From assembly GCA_025024175.1 (NCBI GenBank), contig QCXZ01000041.1:34529786-34593785 (forward strand): a stretch of DNA of 64,000 nt. Reading direction: 5' to 3'. Shown one piece after another: positions 47,711 through 60,625 of this stretch. Under the pieces are notes generated by a model. It searched no databases. It was not told the DNA's origin and saw only the letters and a list, made by a program, of their open reading frames with translations. The position numbers and the translations under genes are program-made. The DNA comes from Rhyzopertha dominica (taxonomy: Eukaryota > Arthropoda > Insecta > Coleoptera > Bostrichidae). Each line of letters begins with the position of its first letter. Position 1 is the first letter of the stretch.

Positions 47711-50700
47711 ATCATACGAGCAAATGAAAATAAGTGAATAGTCTAGGTCGGGTAGTAAACGGGAGGAAAACTGAACACCTTTAAGCTAAAACTATTGCAG
47801 GTTGATAAGGTGGAAGTCATCTTAGCCGCAGATTGTAAGATCGGGAAATTATCCACCAATAAGGACCAAACTGCGAAGAATTAGTACGTGGATATACTAC
47901 ATTTTCATTACGTATTATAACGTAACAATATTTTAAGCAAAGCACGTTAATGTTTAGATCAACGAATTTTAAAATAAACAAACAAAATACATATATTAAT
48001 TGTACTCAAAATGCTATTATCAGGGAAATATCTAATATTATTATTCTTATTAATTCTAGTTCGAAACATGATCCTTCTTAAAGGAATACTGCATGGATTA
48101 CATTAGTTTACCGTTTTCACTATCTTTCTCATACAAGAAAGCATAATTGTCTATAAACTAATTATGCAAAGGTAAGTAGGGTCAAGAATACATAACAGAT
48201 GCTTACGTGGACAAAGCACTCATTTTGAAAAAAATAATAGTAAATGCCACAAATGCCTCAATCTGCAAAGTGGTTAGAATAATCATGATCATTTTGATTC
48301 CAAACACAAATTACAAATGCTATATATATTGATGGGAAAAGTGTAATTGTTACAAAAAGTAACCGGTGAGTACGTATATCAACGCATTTGAAAAGCTGTC
48401 CTCACACTAAAGAAAAACAGTTGCTGCAATTCATTGTCGGGAGTAAAATAAATCAGAACAGAAAGTATTCGGAAAAGAAATCATTTAATTTATTTGCTTT
48501 TCGTAGCAAACCAAAGTGTTAATTAATCAATTTAAATTATAAAGCACCATAAGATGAATGACCCAATTTGTTCCACCGAATAGAATATAACGGACTAATT
48601 AAATCTAATCACAGACATTTTGAAGCTGATTCTCGTTACTCTTTCTCCGTAAAATTTTAATGAGATGTCATAAGATCTAGATCTTTTATACTCGTAGTTT
48701 TGAAATTATGTTTCAAAAGAATTTGATGATATATAATATTTTAATAGTGATGGTTACTAAAATGGTAATCGTATGTACAACATGAACTTATTTACACGTC
48801 TTCATCGTCAAATTAATATGCGCTCGAAAAACGTATTATCCATATTTAAGTACCGTTTCCAAAAACGAGTTTTGTGTAAAACTACCGAAAAAAACTTACT
48901 ACGGCATTGAACTGTCGATCAGTAAAATTGGTATTCCACTGTAGAAAATATTTAACTGTATTTAATTTACTAATAAGCGAATTAAAAGCTCTTGACTAGT
49001 AAGCAAACATTATTTCCTTTTCGTAATTGCTAGTAAATGGTAGTTTTCTTAATTCTTTGTTTCGCTTATTTACTAAATGTTATATCTACTTCATTAATGA
49101 TCGACATCAAAAGACCCTAATTTGAAACAAACAAAACATGAAATTTGGAGGTATAGGTACCAGATCATATTTTGAGAACACACGCCCACAACGCATTTAT
49201 TTGTTCCTTATGTAATTTCAAGTAAAAATTTATATTTAATCATTTTTAAATGTACCTATACTTGGCGTTTATTTATGAATGTCCCAAAAGCTGTAATAGT
49301 GCAGATTTTTGTTAATATGTAATATTGTATGCGAAATATGGTGTCTGTATCAGTTAATACTTTCATATTCTACAAATTTCAGTTTAAACCTAACAATTAA
49401 AGACCGCAGAACTTCATGTTTTAGCATGCCAAACCCGTGCAAATAGCGTACGATTACATTTAAGCGCTATAAATATAAATACATACAGAACTTTTTCCAA
49501 ACACTGTTATGACATTATTTGGCTAGCAAGACACACGTTTGTATTCCACATTAATGGAAACTTGTTACATTTGCACGTAACGGCAAAATTAGATTGTTCT
49601 AAATAAAATATCACTGCATTTAAAATATCAACGCTAGTCTCTTGATATATACCTTCTATTGTCTATTATATATTTTAACCGTATTTATTATTAAGGTGGC
49701 CATAAGAGATGCATACTGCTCATGTTTGCGTTTTCCCTTTTTGTAAAAAAAGGTGGGCTTATGTTGCAGCAGCGATGAAAATATCAGCGCAAAATTCATT
49801 ATGCAATAAATTGTAGTAGAGCTTTGGTAATAGCAGCGCCATCTGACCAGAAAGTTGTAAATTATTGTGTGTGGAGTGTATGTTTTGTCAGCAACTCCGA
49901 ATTCTCTTTAAATCAGGCGTTCCTCATTTTGGAAACCATTCTTCCGCATAATTTTTTTTACCCAAACGGACATAACCAATGTGGTAAACTTGCTTATATA
50001 TAAAATGCCCAATACTTCAGCTATACATTTTAGTCCAATNCGNCGGTCTGATTATATGGCATCTTTATGGGTTTAGTTTATGGGTTAGCCAGGACTCTGT
50101 TCATCTTTCTTTTAAAAGAAGCAAGCCAATGCTTGACGGCTACATAAAAATTCTTTTAGATACAGGCACTTTATGATAGCTTGATATCCCGATTTGTTGA
50201 TTTTCTCACTTACAAAAGACGTGCTTTTGTAATATAGCTTTAACTTTAGGTATATAATTTAACCTTTTGACATGGAATAACACTTCTGAAAAGTCAAAAT
50301 ATGTTGTTATGGAAATGGGATTATTATTATGCTCCAAACAGTCAAGGCTAACTATTTATCAATGCTCCCCTCATATTTCATCCCTAAGTTTGGCGAGTAT
50401 TTATCTATTAAAAGCGAAAGGAAGCTGCTCATCCTCTGCAACGCACTAGACATCCCAACATCACATTTGGCTTTGGCTTCTCAAATCGTGTCAGGTTCAT
50501 TTTTATGGACCGAAAGAAAAGGAGATCAATGACTCTCTATTGGGCGCATGTTCACTCCATCTCGAACAGCATTCAAATTAATGTAAGCCTAATCAAACCC
50601 ATATGCAAACCTTATGTAGCCCACCCGTTTTATTTTTAGCATTCTTGTGCGCTCCCAACAAACAAACCATACAAAATAAAACTACGGAAGGCATTATCGA

Positions 50701-53400
50701 ATGAAAAGATGTGTTTTACATCTTATATCAATGTAAAGCAGGTTCTGTAATATAGTAGATGTATCATTTAAGTTGTTTAATAATTAACCACCAAAAATCA
50801 AAGCAAACAATAAGTGTAAATAAGTATTTAATAATATGTAAAAGTAACAAAGCGCTCAAATTTAAGCCTGTGCGTCATACAAGACTTGTAAAGATGCAGC
50901 TAGTTACACTACATAGCCTTCGAAAAAATGTTTACACATCTTATTATACGATGCTAAATTAATTACCCTAAGGTGTTTTTCCAAGTTTACGTAACAATCG
51001 TATCAACTTGTTTACTAAATATTATCGTTATTTTCTTCTATATAACCTCCGAAACGATTTCAATATACATAAACGCTAAAAACGCACATCACAAGCAAAG
51101 CAGAAATTGGTTAACTAAGTACATCCAAACTCCTGAAGCGTACCTGTTGATATAATTCAAAGTACTCCCACACAGTTAGTTTCTCCGTTTTTAAATGCAC
51201 ATTTTCACACACACGGTTAGGTATATTCTAATATAACTAGTTTAAAAATAGCTCAACAGTGACACACGTTCTTCCTAACGAAGGTCAAAATTACACTGGC
51301 TTTCTTGAAAGATTTGAATGCAGCGCTATGAGCGTTTGTTTTGAACATCCCACTCAAAAATTACCTATGTGACGGTCAAACAGCGCTTGCGCGCGGGCCT
51401 TTTAAAGCGTGTCAAGTTTAGAAGAATGGTCATTGATCACTAGGGAATAGCAGTAAATGTCAGTGCATGTGCCGTTAAGCACTTCCTGAAACAGCAGAGA
51501 GCATTGTATGATCGAATATCGAGTTTCCTAGAGCTATGGCTCTAGTAAAGTAAATCTCACGAAAGATGTTATATAAAATATTTTTATTTTCTAAAATTAG
51601 CATCATCTTCCTTGATTATTTTAATAGTAAAGTGTGAATTTCTGCAGGACGCAAAAAACGTGACAAAATTTTTGACTAAACATAAGTAGTTGCGATTCCG
51701 AAATAAATACTAGTTATTTGCGTTACAAATGGGGCGAAAGTAGGTATTACAACAAAAAGCAGATAAAAATAATAAATTAGCAGCTCGCGACTTTTGTAAT
51801 CACGTTAGTTACTGCTTACTGTTATACACATGGTCAATGGTCACAGATATAGCAATCACATTCACCAGTTTTTTACCATAACGCAGGTATTAATATACTT
51901 CCATTCTTAAAAGTATTTAACGGTTATTATCACCACGTGCAGTACAGGTATTGGAAGTAAACTACCATAAACCTATACTTAACACTTCATTTTGTATAAA
52001 CTCACTGAAACTTAGCTCATAAATAATGAAATTTTCGGCAACCGATACAATTTGAGCCGATCTAGCATTTCGCTGATGGTATTCGTTGTACCACTAATGG
52101 AGGAGGTGGAGTATTGCCGTAGAGTATGAGTTTAATATTACCCTTGTGTATACGTATTATATAATATAATATATATCAATATATATTATAATGTGTATAC
52201 GCAAGGATATTACTAATTACGTCGACATGTTAGCAAGTCATGTTTATGCATGGATTAATTAATTAATTAATCCAGTTCTAAATACTTATTTTCCCATTAA
52301 TTGTTTAAGTGTTCTAGCGATTTCAACTTTCGCAAAGCAAATTTTCAAGTACTCTACGCAATGCTTATAAACTTGGAATGGGTTTCTCTAAAACTAATGG
52401 AGAAAATAACTTCCTTCTATAAAAAAATTACGTTTTATTTGTGACAAAATATGTACCTAATACCGCTTAGTGACAAAATGTGTAACGCGGAGCAAGTTAA
52501 AATTGCCGGCAGTCAAAAAAAGACTCAGTGTTGCCTTTAATGTATTTCGAAGCTACTGGCGGAATTGTAAAGAAACCGTACAAAAAGCTAAACACATATC
52601 TTTATATTCAGGTATAGTCCCTGTTGTTAACAAAGCAGAGTATGTTCTGTTATTGACATATCAGATTCGCATTGTACAAAATCAAAGTTTTTTGTCAAAA
52701 GCATAATAAGTGGCCAATGTTTAGTGGAACGGGAACTGATTTCAGTTTTACCAATATCAATGCCATTTCCATCGCGTTTAATAGGAGAAATTTATCCGAA
52801 TATTTGTCGATAACTTTTAATATTATCACACAAGTATAGTACCAGACCCAAAGGTTTCCATGATATTCAATGTATGAGAAGTAAAAGAGCTTTTTGCTTT
52901 CTTTATAACGTGTAGTGACTTTGCTACAATCAAGTTCGCATTCGAAACTTTGACAGTTCTTCTCAGATCAAAAACACTTAGTAATCTCGCAGAACTCACT
53001 CTGAAACAACTGAAGCTTACTTGTTCTTCAGCATTTTTCTTTGTTAAAGAACACACTGGTTCCGCCCAAATATAATCTTGCTTTGAAAACAACGTTGCGA
53101 TATACCTATAGTTGCAGTCTTATGCCATGTTGATAATCCGTATTAATAGCCAGTTTTATTAAATATCACATTAAAAAAGTACTTTCCTTACTTTTCTCTT
53201 TGGAACAGCATTATTTTAAAAAATGGTGGTTAGAATGAAAACAAAATCAGTAAATCGCCGGTGGAGAATTATTTTGAACATGTCAAACATAATATATTGG
53301 GTGCAGAAAGAAACATCAAATGTTCCCGGCTTGTAAGAAGATTACGAGAATATGTGCTTTTTATTTAAAAAGAGATCNAAATTCAATACCAAAAAATCAC
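47711..53400. other. AT-rich DNA, no gene recognised
   Basis: Frames are 60-88 codons without motifs. Overlapping frames at 50267-50532 and the frames near 50760-51155 have no domain. The 51280-51560 patch is less AT-rich. I see no RNA gene. Confidence 0.4.
52143..52205. repeat. Strong AT-rich hairpin
   Basis: CTTGTGTATACG followed by an AT run is mirrored by an AT run followed by GTGTATACGCAAG, giving arms of about 30 nt around a tiny loop. The mirrored bases extend a little further (AATATTACC versus GGATATTAC). It could be a small palindromic MITE or a cruciform-prone repeat. Confidence 0.6.
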
Positions 53401-53493
53401 CTTGCACAAAAAAAGACCTGCAGATGTTGAAGGTAGTGAAGTTTTCGCCGAAACTCAGTGAAAAAAGAGATGCAGACCTACAAATTCCCATTT

Positions 53494-53640
53494 TCTGGGA
53501 AAGTACTTAAAAGGACACCTTGTGAATAATCAAACTACAAGTGATAACCCTACTAGATGTGCTTACTGCATTGGTGGCGCCTTTAATGAAACTACAAACT
53601 GGGTGCAAAGCGATTAGTGCAAGGAGTGGCTACACCAGTT
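53494..53640 (+). pseudogene. Zinc-finger-like fragment of transposon type
   Basis: One + strand frame reads NPTRCAYC, then TNWVQSD, a stop, then CKEWLHQLCVSC. The spacing (C-x2-C ... W-V-Q-x-D-x-C-K-x-W-x-H-x-x-C) resembles the PHD-like finger at the C-terminus of some transposon proteins. An in-frame stop sits between the halves, so it is dead. Similarity is by eye only. Confidence 0.3.
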
Positions 53641-54222
53641 ATGTGTAAGTTGCACATCTTTTGATGGTAGTTTTATCTGCATTTTGTATGATACCCATAT
53701 TTATAAGCCGGAGGAAGTAACTAACAGCGTCTTCATCCAACCAAGTCACAATTTTAAGAGCAATGTGGACGCTTTTTAAATACAATGAAGTTGTCAGGCA
53801 TTCAAAGGAAGGAACTAGAAAATAACACAAAAGAGCAACGCTCATCAACAATATGGAGACAAGAAAGAAGAAAGACAAAAGAGACTCACGGCATCTAATT
53901 TCGGGAGAGTTCTCAAAGCCAAATCCTCGCATGTAAAATAAAGATTGCTGAACATATTCTTACGAGCAATGATATTAATACATTCAGTACGGTGTAAATA
54001 TGTAACTATTTCTTTCAATAAATATGCTGAACAAAAAGGATCAATTGTTTCGAAAGCAGGCTCACTAGTCAATCCCATTTATCAATTCCTTGCAGCATCT
54101 CCATCCAGATGGTTACGTTCAACAAAATGGAATAACAGAAATGTCCGTATAGTAAAAGATTGGTGGAACCATCAAAACTAAAACTATCGCATATTTTCAA
54201 TGATTATAAAAAATAAACTGAA

Positions 54223-55614
54223 ATTTTGGACCCTGGGTACGTAAAATAAAACCGGAAACTGGTACAAACGTTATTACTGATTTTTAAATAACACAAGTTT
54301 GTTATATAATTATCTAATTCTATATTGTACACTATTTTGCGTTTTGTTCAGATTATCAGAGCCGGCGAGAGCATTCACGGGCCCCGGTACTCGTCGCAAG
54401 GCGGACCCTAGGCCCAAAAGGAGGTACACTGTAAGTTTAATATAGGGTTAGGCCTACGCACATTGTGACGTTATTTTTAGCCTCTATTTTTTACATTACA
54501 TTTCCGTATTAGGTCTAGCCTACGTTTATTAGTGTTCTGACACTTGGTCCAGCCTGTGCGGTCAGAAGTCATAGCGGGTCTAGCAAAATATCGGTACACT
54601 TAACAACTAACTGTGAAATACTCGTAATACAATTGAGGCGCTTAAAGGCAAAGGGGTGTAACAAAAAAATTGCTATGAATTTGATTCGTGTAGTTATCTC
54701 TGAAATTGGAAAAAATCACTTGACCGTGTAAGTGATTTTTCAAAGGTGCACTCATTGTGAAACATTCTGAATTAATTAGGTGGCTTGGAAACCACGTGCT
54801 TTATTGAACATTCATTCTCAGAGTATCAATATTATACATCTAACTCTGATAGTCTTTGAACACCGTGTAAGTGATTTTTTCCAATTTCAGAGATAACTAC
54901 ACGAATCAAAATTAATAGCAATTTTTTTTTATTCACGACTATGACTATGACTTAGGGTTCCGCCGGGCGCCTGGTTTAGCTCGGGCCCCGGTACATTTGT
55001 ACCGTCTGTACCGAGCTCTCGCCGGCCCTGCAGATGATGAATTTTAATAGTTAAATACAACTTAGCAATTGAGTTATCAACTGTATAATACGATTATTTT
55101 CAAATTCCTGTTCAAAAAGGTGTTCATTTAAGGACACAAACATAGTTTCTGAAGAAGCGTTTCTGCGACAATTTATAATCATTTTATTAATCGATGGTCG
55201 GGGAGTAACATAAACTCTAAACGTTTTTCCGGCGACTTTACAAATTTTTACATTTTTTGACGCTTTAAGGAGACCACTGCGATTTTTTCTGTTTAAGGCA
55301 AACGATTAACTTTCTGTACCAAATAGAAGATATGCATAAACTGAACATCCTATTGATTTTGATGTCCTTGCCATGTACCTCGCGATATATTCAGTTATGT
55401 TTACACAAATTTGTGAAGTCACCGAAAAAACGTTTAGAGTTTATTTAGCTCTTATTTGTATTTAACTATTAGAATTCATCATCTGAACAAAACGCAAAAT
55501 CCTTTACAACATAGAACTATACAGTTATATAACAACAAACTTGTGTTGTTTAAAAATCAATAATAACCTTTATACCACTTTCAGGTTTTATTTTACGGAT
55601 CCAGCATCCAAAAT
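54223..55614. mobile_element. Long palindromic element split by a nested insertion
   Basis: The left arm (54223-54356, continuing 55031-55060) and the right arm (about 55455-55614) are mirrored, from ATTTTGGA..GTAAAATAAAACC inward through TTTTTAAA-AACACAAGTTTGTT to TTTTGCGTTTTGTTCAGAT and AATAGTTAAATACAA. A second mirrored pair lies inside: AAACTCTAAACGTTTTTCCG near 55213 and its counterpart near 55424-55447. Without the insert the element is about 0.7 kb. No coding frame was recognised. Confidence 0.7.
54357..55030. mobile_element. hAT-type non-autonomous element nested in the palindrome
   Basis: The ends are CAGAGCCGGCGAGAGC and, read inward from the right, CAGGGCCGGCGAGAGC. The flanking 8-mers are CAGATTAT and CAGATGAT. 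The opposite arm of the host palindrome still holds the uninterrupted site (GTTCAGATGATGAATT as reverse complement at 55473-55488), which confirms an 8-bp target duplication, the hAT hallmark. A further internal inverted repeat of about 70 nt (54660-54735 and 54870-54945) surrounds ATCACTT. No transposase is encoded. Confidence 0.75.
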
Positions 55615-55619
55615 CTCCA

Positions 55620-57120
55620 GGTCGTAGGTACTCCAGGCACAGCAGTGAGATTGCGCGGCGTGCAACAAATTCGGGCACGGATTAAAAAAATTATATCTTG
55701 GTTATATGTTACGCTACAACAAAAATTCTTTCATTAGCGTCTTTTTCGACTAAATCTGCATCTTTCATCTCGCACAACTATAAGTCTAATTCAATTAGGT
55801 AAAAAAATACCTCGATGCCGAAATTTTCCTTCAGTTGTTTAAATCAATTGTATCGTTGTTATTATTATCGGTATTTAACTTTTCTCTGCACCACTTGAAA
55901 CGAGAAAGTGTGCTCTTTTGATTGGTGAAATATTTTTTGAGAAATATAAAAAATATGTCCAAGGCGGCAGTGTAATTGGAATCAAAATAAACTAAGCACC
56001 GGCGTGGACGCTTTCTTACCTTTACAAGTGTTTTGGGTGGCCTAACTGTTGACAACACTTTCGTACGCAGCGACCAATGGAGTAGGCGCAGTCTGGAAGT
56101 ATTAAGTCTCTGTCTTCAGTACGTGTAAGAGATTCCACCACAGCCAGCACCGGTCAGGTCTGGCCATCCGGCCATCCCGCAATTCTAGTCAATTTATAGG
56201 TCAGGTCCGACCATCCCTCACGTCTAGTTCATTTTTCAGTCAGGTTTGGGAAGCCTCAAATCCTAGAGGAAGGCAGGGAGCGTACGCACCCAACATCCGA
56301 AACCTTACTTGTATTTGCTAATTTCTTTAGTAAGTCGAGCTGTTTTACCGACTTATAAGAAAAACTCACTGATTGCAACAAATATGCATTAATTCGTGAA
56401 TTTTTGAGCTGCAACGACTATGGATAACTCCACCTAGGACTAGGATACCGAACCAACTATTCGGAAGCGCCACATGTTAAAAGTATGATTTTTATTAATT
56501 TAGGCACAATGTGACACAATTTGCTTTTTACTGAATAAACGTTAGGTTTTATTTTCTTTTCAAGTAATAAAACCATAAATACCAACCATAGAGTTTAGCC
56601 TCATAAGTATAAAATTACCGTGTAATAAGAACTCAAATCGTAATATAACATTTAGAAGCTTATGTACTCTCTCCAAGCTCTAAGCGGCCTTAAATTTCGT
56701 CAAATCTAATGTTAAGCAACGAATTTAACCAAACTCGAACTAAAATAAAGCAACTTGTAAAAAAGTTCTTAATTTTTGAAAAGCGAGCATCTAACATATT
56801 CCGTGTTGTAACTGCTCGCAGCTCATTGAATCATCCTATTGTATGATTTCACTCTTAATAGGATGACAAAAAAAGGAGCAAAAATGTAAAAATCATATCT
56901 TTGTAAGTTTGCCGCCACCAGCCAGGGACACTTGAAACCTCTTTCCACCCTCTTTCTAAAATGGGCCATTTTTGTAGCATGGCAGATGGCAAAAATCGTT
57001 ATCCTTAAATAGAGTTACCCGTATCAGCGATGAAGTTTTGGGTGCATTAAAAAACCCAAAACTAAAATGATAACGGGACGTTCAAGGGTTTGGGCACTAC
57101 ATGAAAAGGGGTTCAAATGA
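55620..57120. other. Spacer with short tandem repeats, no gene
   Basis: No gene is recognisable. At 56152-56260, GGTCAGGT-led units of 47 and 40 nt plus a partial third are in tandem, each with CTAGT-CA-TTT-like ends. A small hairpin (TCATCCTATT/AATAGGATGA) lies near 56832-56865. Confidence 0.5.
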
Positions 57121-57127
57121 CATTGTC

Positions 57128-57172
57128 ATTTCTATCATATCATATCATATCATATCTATCATATTGCTCGAT
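57128..57172. repeat. ATATC pentanucleotide microsatellite
   Basis: Several TCATA units in a row with one interruption, directly before the LINE fragment that follows. Confidence 0.85.
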
Positions 57173-57179
57173 TGCTACT

Positions 57180-57785
57180 AACCTAGTTTGCCTTATACAG
57201 GTTGATAAACTTGATATCTTACTCAACAAACTTCCTCGGTCTGGTACATCTTATGCTTTAATTAAACTCTTCAGATATTGCTTTTCCAACAGAATTTAGT
57301 ATGTGGCGTATACTGTTGCCACATCTGGTGTGCCGCAGGGCTCTATTACTGGTGCCTTATTTTTCATGTTTATAAACAATTTAATTGACGTGCTAAAGCA
57401 AGACGTTATGCGAATAATCTTAAATTTTTCGCCAATATTCATTCTGCCAACTCTTGTATACCCTTACAACACAGTATTGACAGATTGAACATCTGGTGTA
57501 AAACTAATAGGCTGTCTCTAAACATAGCTAAGTGTAAGGTTTTGTTTGTCTTACATTAAAAACATCTATACCACTACAATATCAAGGGTCCCACTCTGGA
57601 CAGAGCCAGCACTTTCAATGATTCGCCAATAACTTCCAATAGCAGGCTGCATTTTGTATCGCATTTATAAAACATTTGCCTTAATGCAAGCAAAAGTAAG
57701 GGTCTTATTGCACGTAGCAGCAGATATGTTTCTATAAATTCATTGAAATTCCTGTTTGACACGTTTACTCGATTCAGGTTAGAAG
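57180..57785 (+). pseudogene. Dead non-LTR (Jockey-like) reverse-transcriptase fragment
   Basis: The + strand frames read in order DKLDILLNKLPRSGTSYALI, SGVPQGSITGALFFMFINNL, RYANNLKFFANIH, DRLNIWCKTNRLSLNIAKCK and LKFLFDTFTRFRLE. This is the palm-to-thumb part of a Jockey/CR1-type RT. The catalytic Y-A-D-D motif reads YANN, losing both aspartates, and stops and frame shifts are present, so it is inactive. The 5' side begins at a microsatellite. The 3' side is cut where the BEL/Pao relic on the other strand begins. Confidence 0.75.
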
Positions 57786-58247
57786 ATGTGCCTTGGCGAT
57801 ATTGTTACTAGCTGTGCTGCGTATGAGCCGCAGCCACGACGAAAATCTTTTAATTTCTGGCAACTGAAGGAACTCTGCAGTGGTAGCAGCGCAAATTTTC
57901 GTTTTGATCTCCTTATCATCAGCATCTACAGTCATTTTCGGAAAATGTCTGGGCCAGCACTTCTCCGGCAACTTTAAGAAGTCTGGTCCACACAGCCATC
58001 TACCCGTTATGCTAAGATCTGCCTTCTTGTTGTCTCTGGTGGCTTCATCAGCAACGTTTAGCGTTGTAGGCAACCATCTCCACTGCAATTTCTTTGAACA
58101 AGTATCAATTTCCCCCAAACGATGCGATACAAAGGGTTTATACTGAAGAGATTCAGATCGAATCCAAGCAATAACTGTTGATGAATCACTCCAGAAAGTC
58201 ACATCGTCTATTCCAAATTCATGTTCCTTCAATATAGTGCGAGACAA
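57774..58247 (-). pseudogene. BEL/Pao RNase H and connector, 3' truncated
   Basis: A 157-codon frame with VTFWSDSSTVIAWI, carrying the aspartate of the RNase H active site, then FVSHRLGEI and the connector FSSWLRLIRSTA typical of Pao polyproteins before integrase. It ends at TGA by the junction with the LINE fragment, so integrase is missing. It is out of frame with the preceding segment. Confidence 0.8.
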
Positions 58248-58686
58248 AACGGCTTGCTAATACTGCGGCCTGCAGTTCCAGCCTTGGTATAGTCGTAGGC
58301 TTCAACGGTGCCACTCTGCTCTTACTGGCAACAAAGGATACTTCCACTAAACCATGATTATCCATATGCCTTAAATAGTCTGCTGCTGCATAAGATTGAC
58401 TGCTCGCATCACAAAATACATGAAGTTCTCTTCGCTTGGCATTAATTTTAGCTGTGTAGCATCGTCTTACTCTGAAATCTTCAAGAGTCTTGAGTTCATC
58501 CAACCACTGTTTCCACTTCTTGAACAAGTCGCTCGTTAACTGTTCATCCCAGCCCAAGTTTACATTTCCAGACATCCTGTAAGATAATTCTTGATTTTGT
58601 GATAAATGGTGCAAGGAATCCGATTGGATCGTAAACGGACATGACAAGTCGTAACATTTCTCTCTTCGTAGGACAAACATCTCCAT
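58219..58686 (-). pseudogene. BEL/Pao A17-type segment and start of RNase H
   Basis: The useful part of this 155-codon frame starts near WDEQLTSDLFKKWKQWLDEL (the region after RT called Peptidase_A17 in domain databases). It continues to LHVFCDASSQSYAA and TIPRLELQAAVLA, which carry the first RNase H aspartate and the glutamate. Frame breaks occur on both sides (about 58550 and 58250). Confidence 0.8.
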
Positions 58687-59701
58687 TAATAATCCCAGCC
58701 GAAAGTTTTCTAAAACTCACGTCAAAGCAAAATTCGTCTTCATGCGGGTTCCATTTCAATCCCAAGATTCTTTCACATAAAAATTCATCTCTAGTGTTCA
58801 AGTTCTTTGCGCTGTTAAAAAGTTTGTCTGCGGTAATGTCGTTTAATACCTCTTCGTGGTTTGCAGTCCAACTATGCATCTCGAACCCACCATACTCATG
58901 AATTTTTCTTACTTCCGATATTAGTTGTATTGCCTCTTCTATGGTATCAACACTATCGAGATAATCATCGACGTAATGACGTTTAACGATAGCTTCTGCT
59001 GCGCGTGGAAATTCTTGCTCGAATTGAAGGGCATTTCTGTTTTTTATATACTGCGCAGAGCACGGAGAAGACGTTGATCCGAAGGTTAATACGGTCATTG
59101 CATAAACTTCAGGTGGTTTGTTTCTTTCCATATCACGCCAGAGAAATCTTTGAAAGTCTTGATCTTCTCTTCGCACTTTTACTTGATTGAACATTTCCTT
59201 AAGATCGGCAGTAAAGGCTATTTTCCTTTGTCTGAACTTGAACAGCACTCCCAATAGACAGTTTGTCATAACCGGGCCACTCAGAAGCGCTTCGTTGAAG
59301 CTCATACCCCCTGCTTTAGCAGCAGCATCGAATACCAACCGCAGCTTACCAGGCTTATTTGTATTCTTAACAGCAAAATGCGGTAGATACCATATGCGAC
59401 TTTGGTTGATGGATAATTCCTCTGCTGAAAGCTTTCTTACATAATTCTTCTGAATGTAACTATATATTTTGGTACTGTACTCTGATGCAAATTGCTTATC
59501 CCAATCCATTTTTACTTCGATTTTCAATAACCTCTCCAATGCTAAAGAATAATTATTTGGGAGAGTGATGTCGTCACTTTTCCATAACAAACCAGTTTCC
59601 CAACGTCCATCAATTCTTCTGGAGGTAGTTTCCATTAACTTTATTGCCCTGATATCATGTTCATTATAGCGGGGAGCGGTTTCCACTTCGATCGCATCCA
59701 T
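58544..59701 (-). pseudogene. BEL/Pao reverse transcriptase
   Basis: The longest intact piece of the element, 385 codons. It has RLVFDAAAK (fingers/palm), AFTADLKEMFNQV with the first catalytic aspartate, a decayed FGSTSSPCSAQY motif, and HYVDDYLDS with the catalytic Y-V-D-D. The active-site residues are all present, so this part decayed late. The listed ATG is probably internal to the former polyprotein. Confidence 0.88.
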
Positions 59702-60352
59702 GTTGGTATGATTCTGTACAGACGATGTAGGGCATTATCTTCATCTTCTTTAGAGTACAGGCAGACTGAAGTATTAGCCTTGTTTTCAAAATGTAACTGA
59801 TAACCGTGAATTACCCAGCCAAGTCTGGTATAAGAAGCAACAGGATCATTCTTCTTGCCTTTTTTATTTGAATTGGTGTAATTAACTCCCAGTTGTCCTG
59901 TCCAATGAGAATTTTTGGACTACCTTGCTTTTATTCTATAGGGATGTCCCTCAGATGCTCATATTTCAAAACGTCTTCCCTACAAACGCTGTGACGTGCT
60001 ATATTTAACTGGCACACAGTACGAATCCTCTCCATGTTGTAAAATTCATCTTCATATGCTCCTCTTATTCTCAGACTGACCTTCTTACTACCTTCTTCTG
60101 TGCTGTCTATACCATTAACTCCTCGGAGGAAAAGAGGATCAACTGGTCCATCTGCTCCTATCCTAGCTGCTAATTCTGCATCCACCATAGATAACGTTGA
60201 CCCCTCATCAAACAGAGCCCAAGTATTTTCAGATGCAATACCACTACGGGAGCAATCTTAAGAAACACTTGTTTATTTAGGGTCCAAACATTTGTTGTCT
60301 GTTCTACAATAGGCAACTTATTTCTTTCAGCAGACTGTTGATCAGATTCCAA
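59702..60352 (-). pseudogene. BEL/Pao aspartic protease region, frameshifted
   Basis: The segment near 60180-60215 reads ALFDEGSTLSM, matching the D-[DE]-G-S-T active site of BEL/Pao retroviral-type proteases (DUF1758). It runs on through 59931 with AARIGADGPVDPL and similar. The upstream 60-codon frame is shifted by one near 60240 and reads through the active site in the wrong frame. The link to RT (59702-59930) is also broken. Confidence 0.7.
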
Positions 60353-60625
60353 TAATTTTTTCTCTTGGTACTGAGGTTCTTCCGAGTGAAGCAGTGGATG
60401 ATGCCCTTTCGTACATTTATCAATGCCACAACGTCTCCTTCTGCGACAGTTGAGCCTAAAATGCTTTCCTTTGAGACATTTAAAACGCTGGTGGTTCTTC
60501 TGTGCCCATTCCCACCTCTTGCTTACTGGTAGTTTCTTGAATGAATGACAACCATTGATTCTGTGTTCTTCACTTGAACAAAAAACAACATTTAAGCTGC
60601 ATAACTATATTCTCACCAGTAACAG
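60353..60625 (-). pseudogene. BEL/Pao zinc-knuckle region
   Basis: One - strand frame shows C-S-S-E-E-H...NGCHSF, then KRWEWAQKNHQRFKCLKGKH, then CRRRRCGIDKCTKGHHPLLH. These clustered Cys/His motifs are those found between the DUF1759 region and the protease in Pao elements and are expected to bind the RNA. Confidence 0.65.

Noticed and set aside
52132..52140. TAATATTAC nonamer next to a hairpin, as in rolling-circle replication origins of single-stranded DNA viruses
   Set aside because: It lies outside the loop of the hairpin, there is no Rep-like frame nearby, and such a string is expected by chance in AT-rich DNA.
53945..54181. 78-codon + strand frame ending in a Trp-rich tail
   Set aside because: No family motif and it overlaps antisense frames of equal quality; not supportable as a gene.
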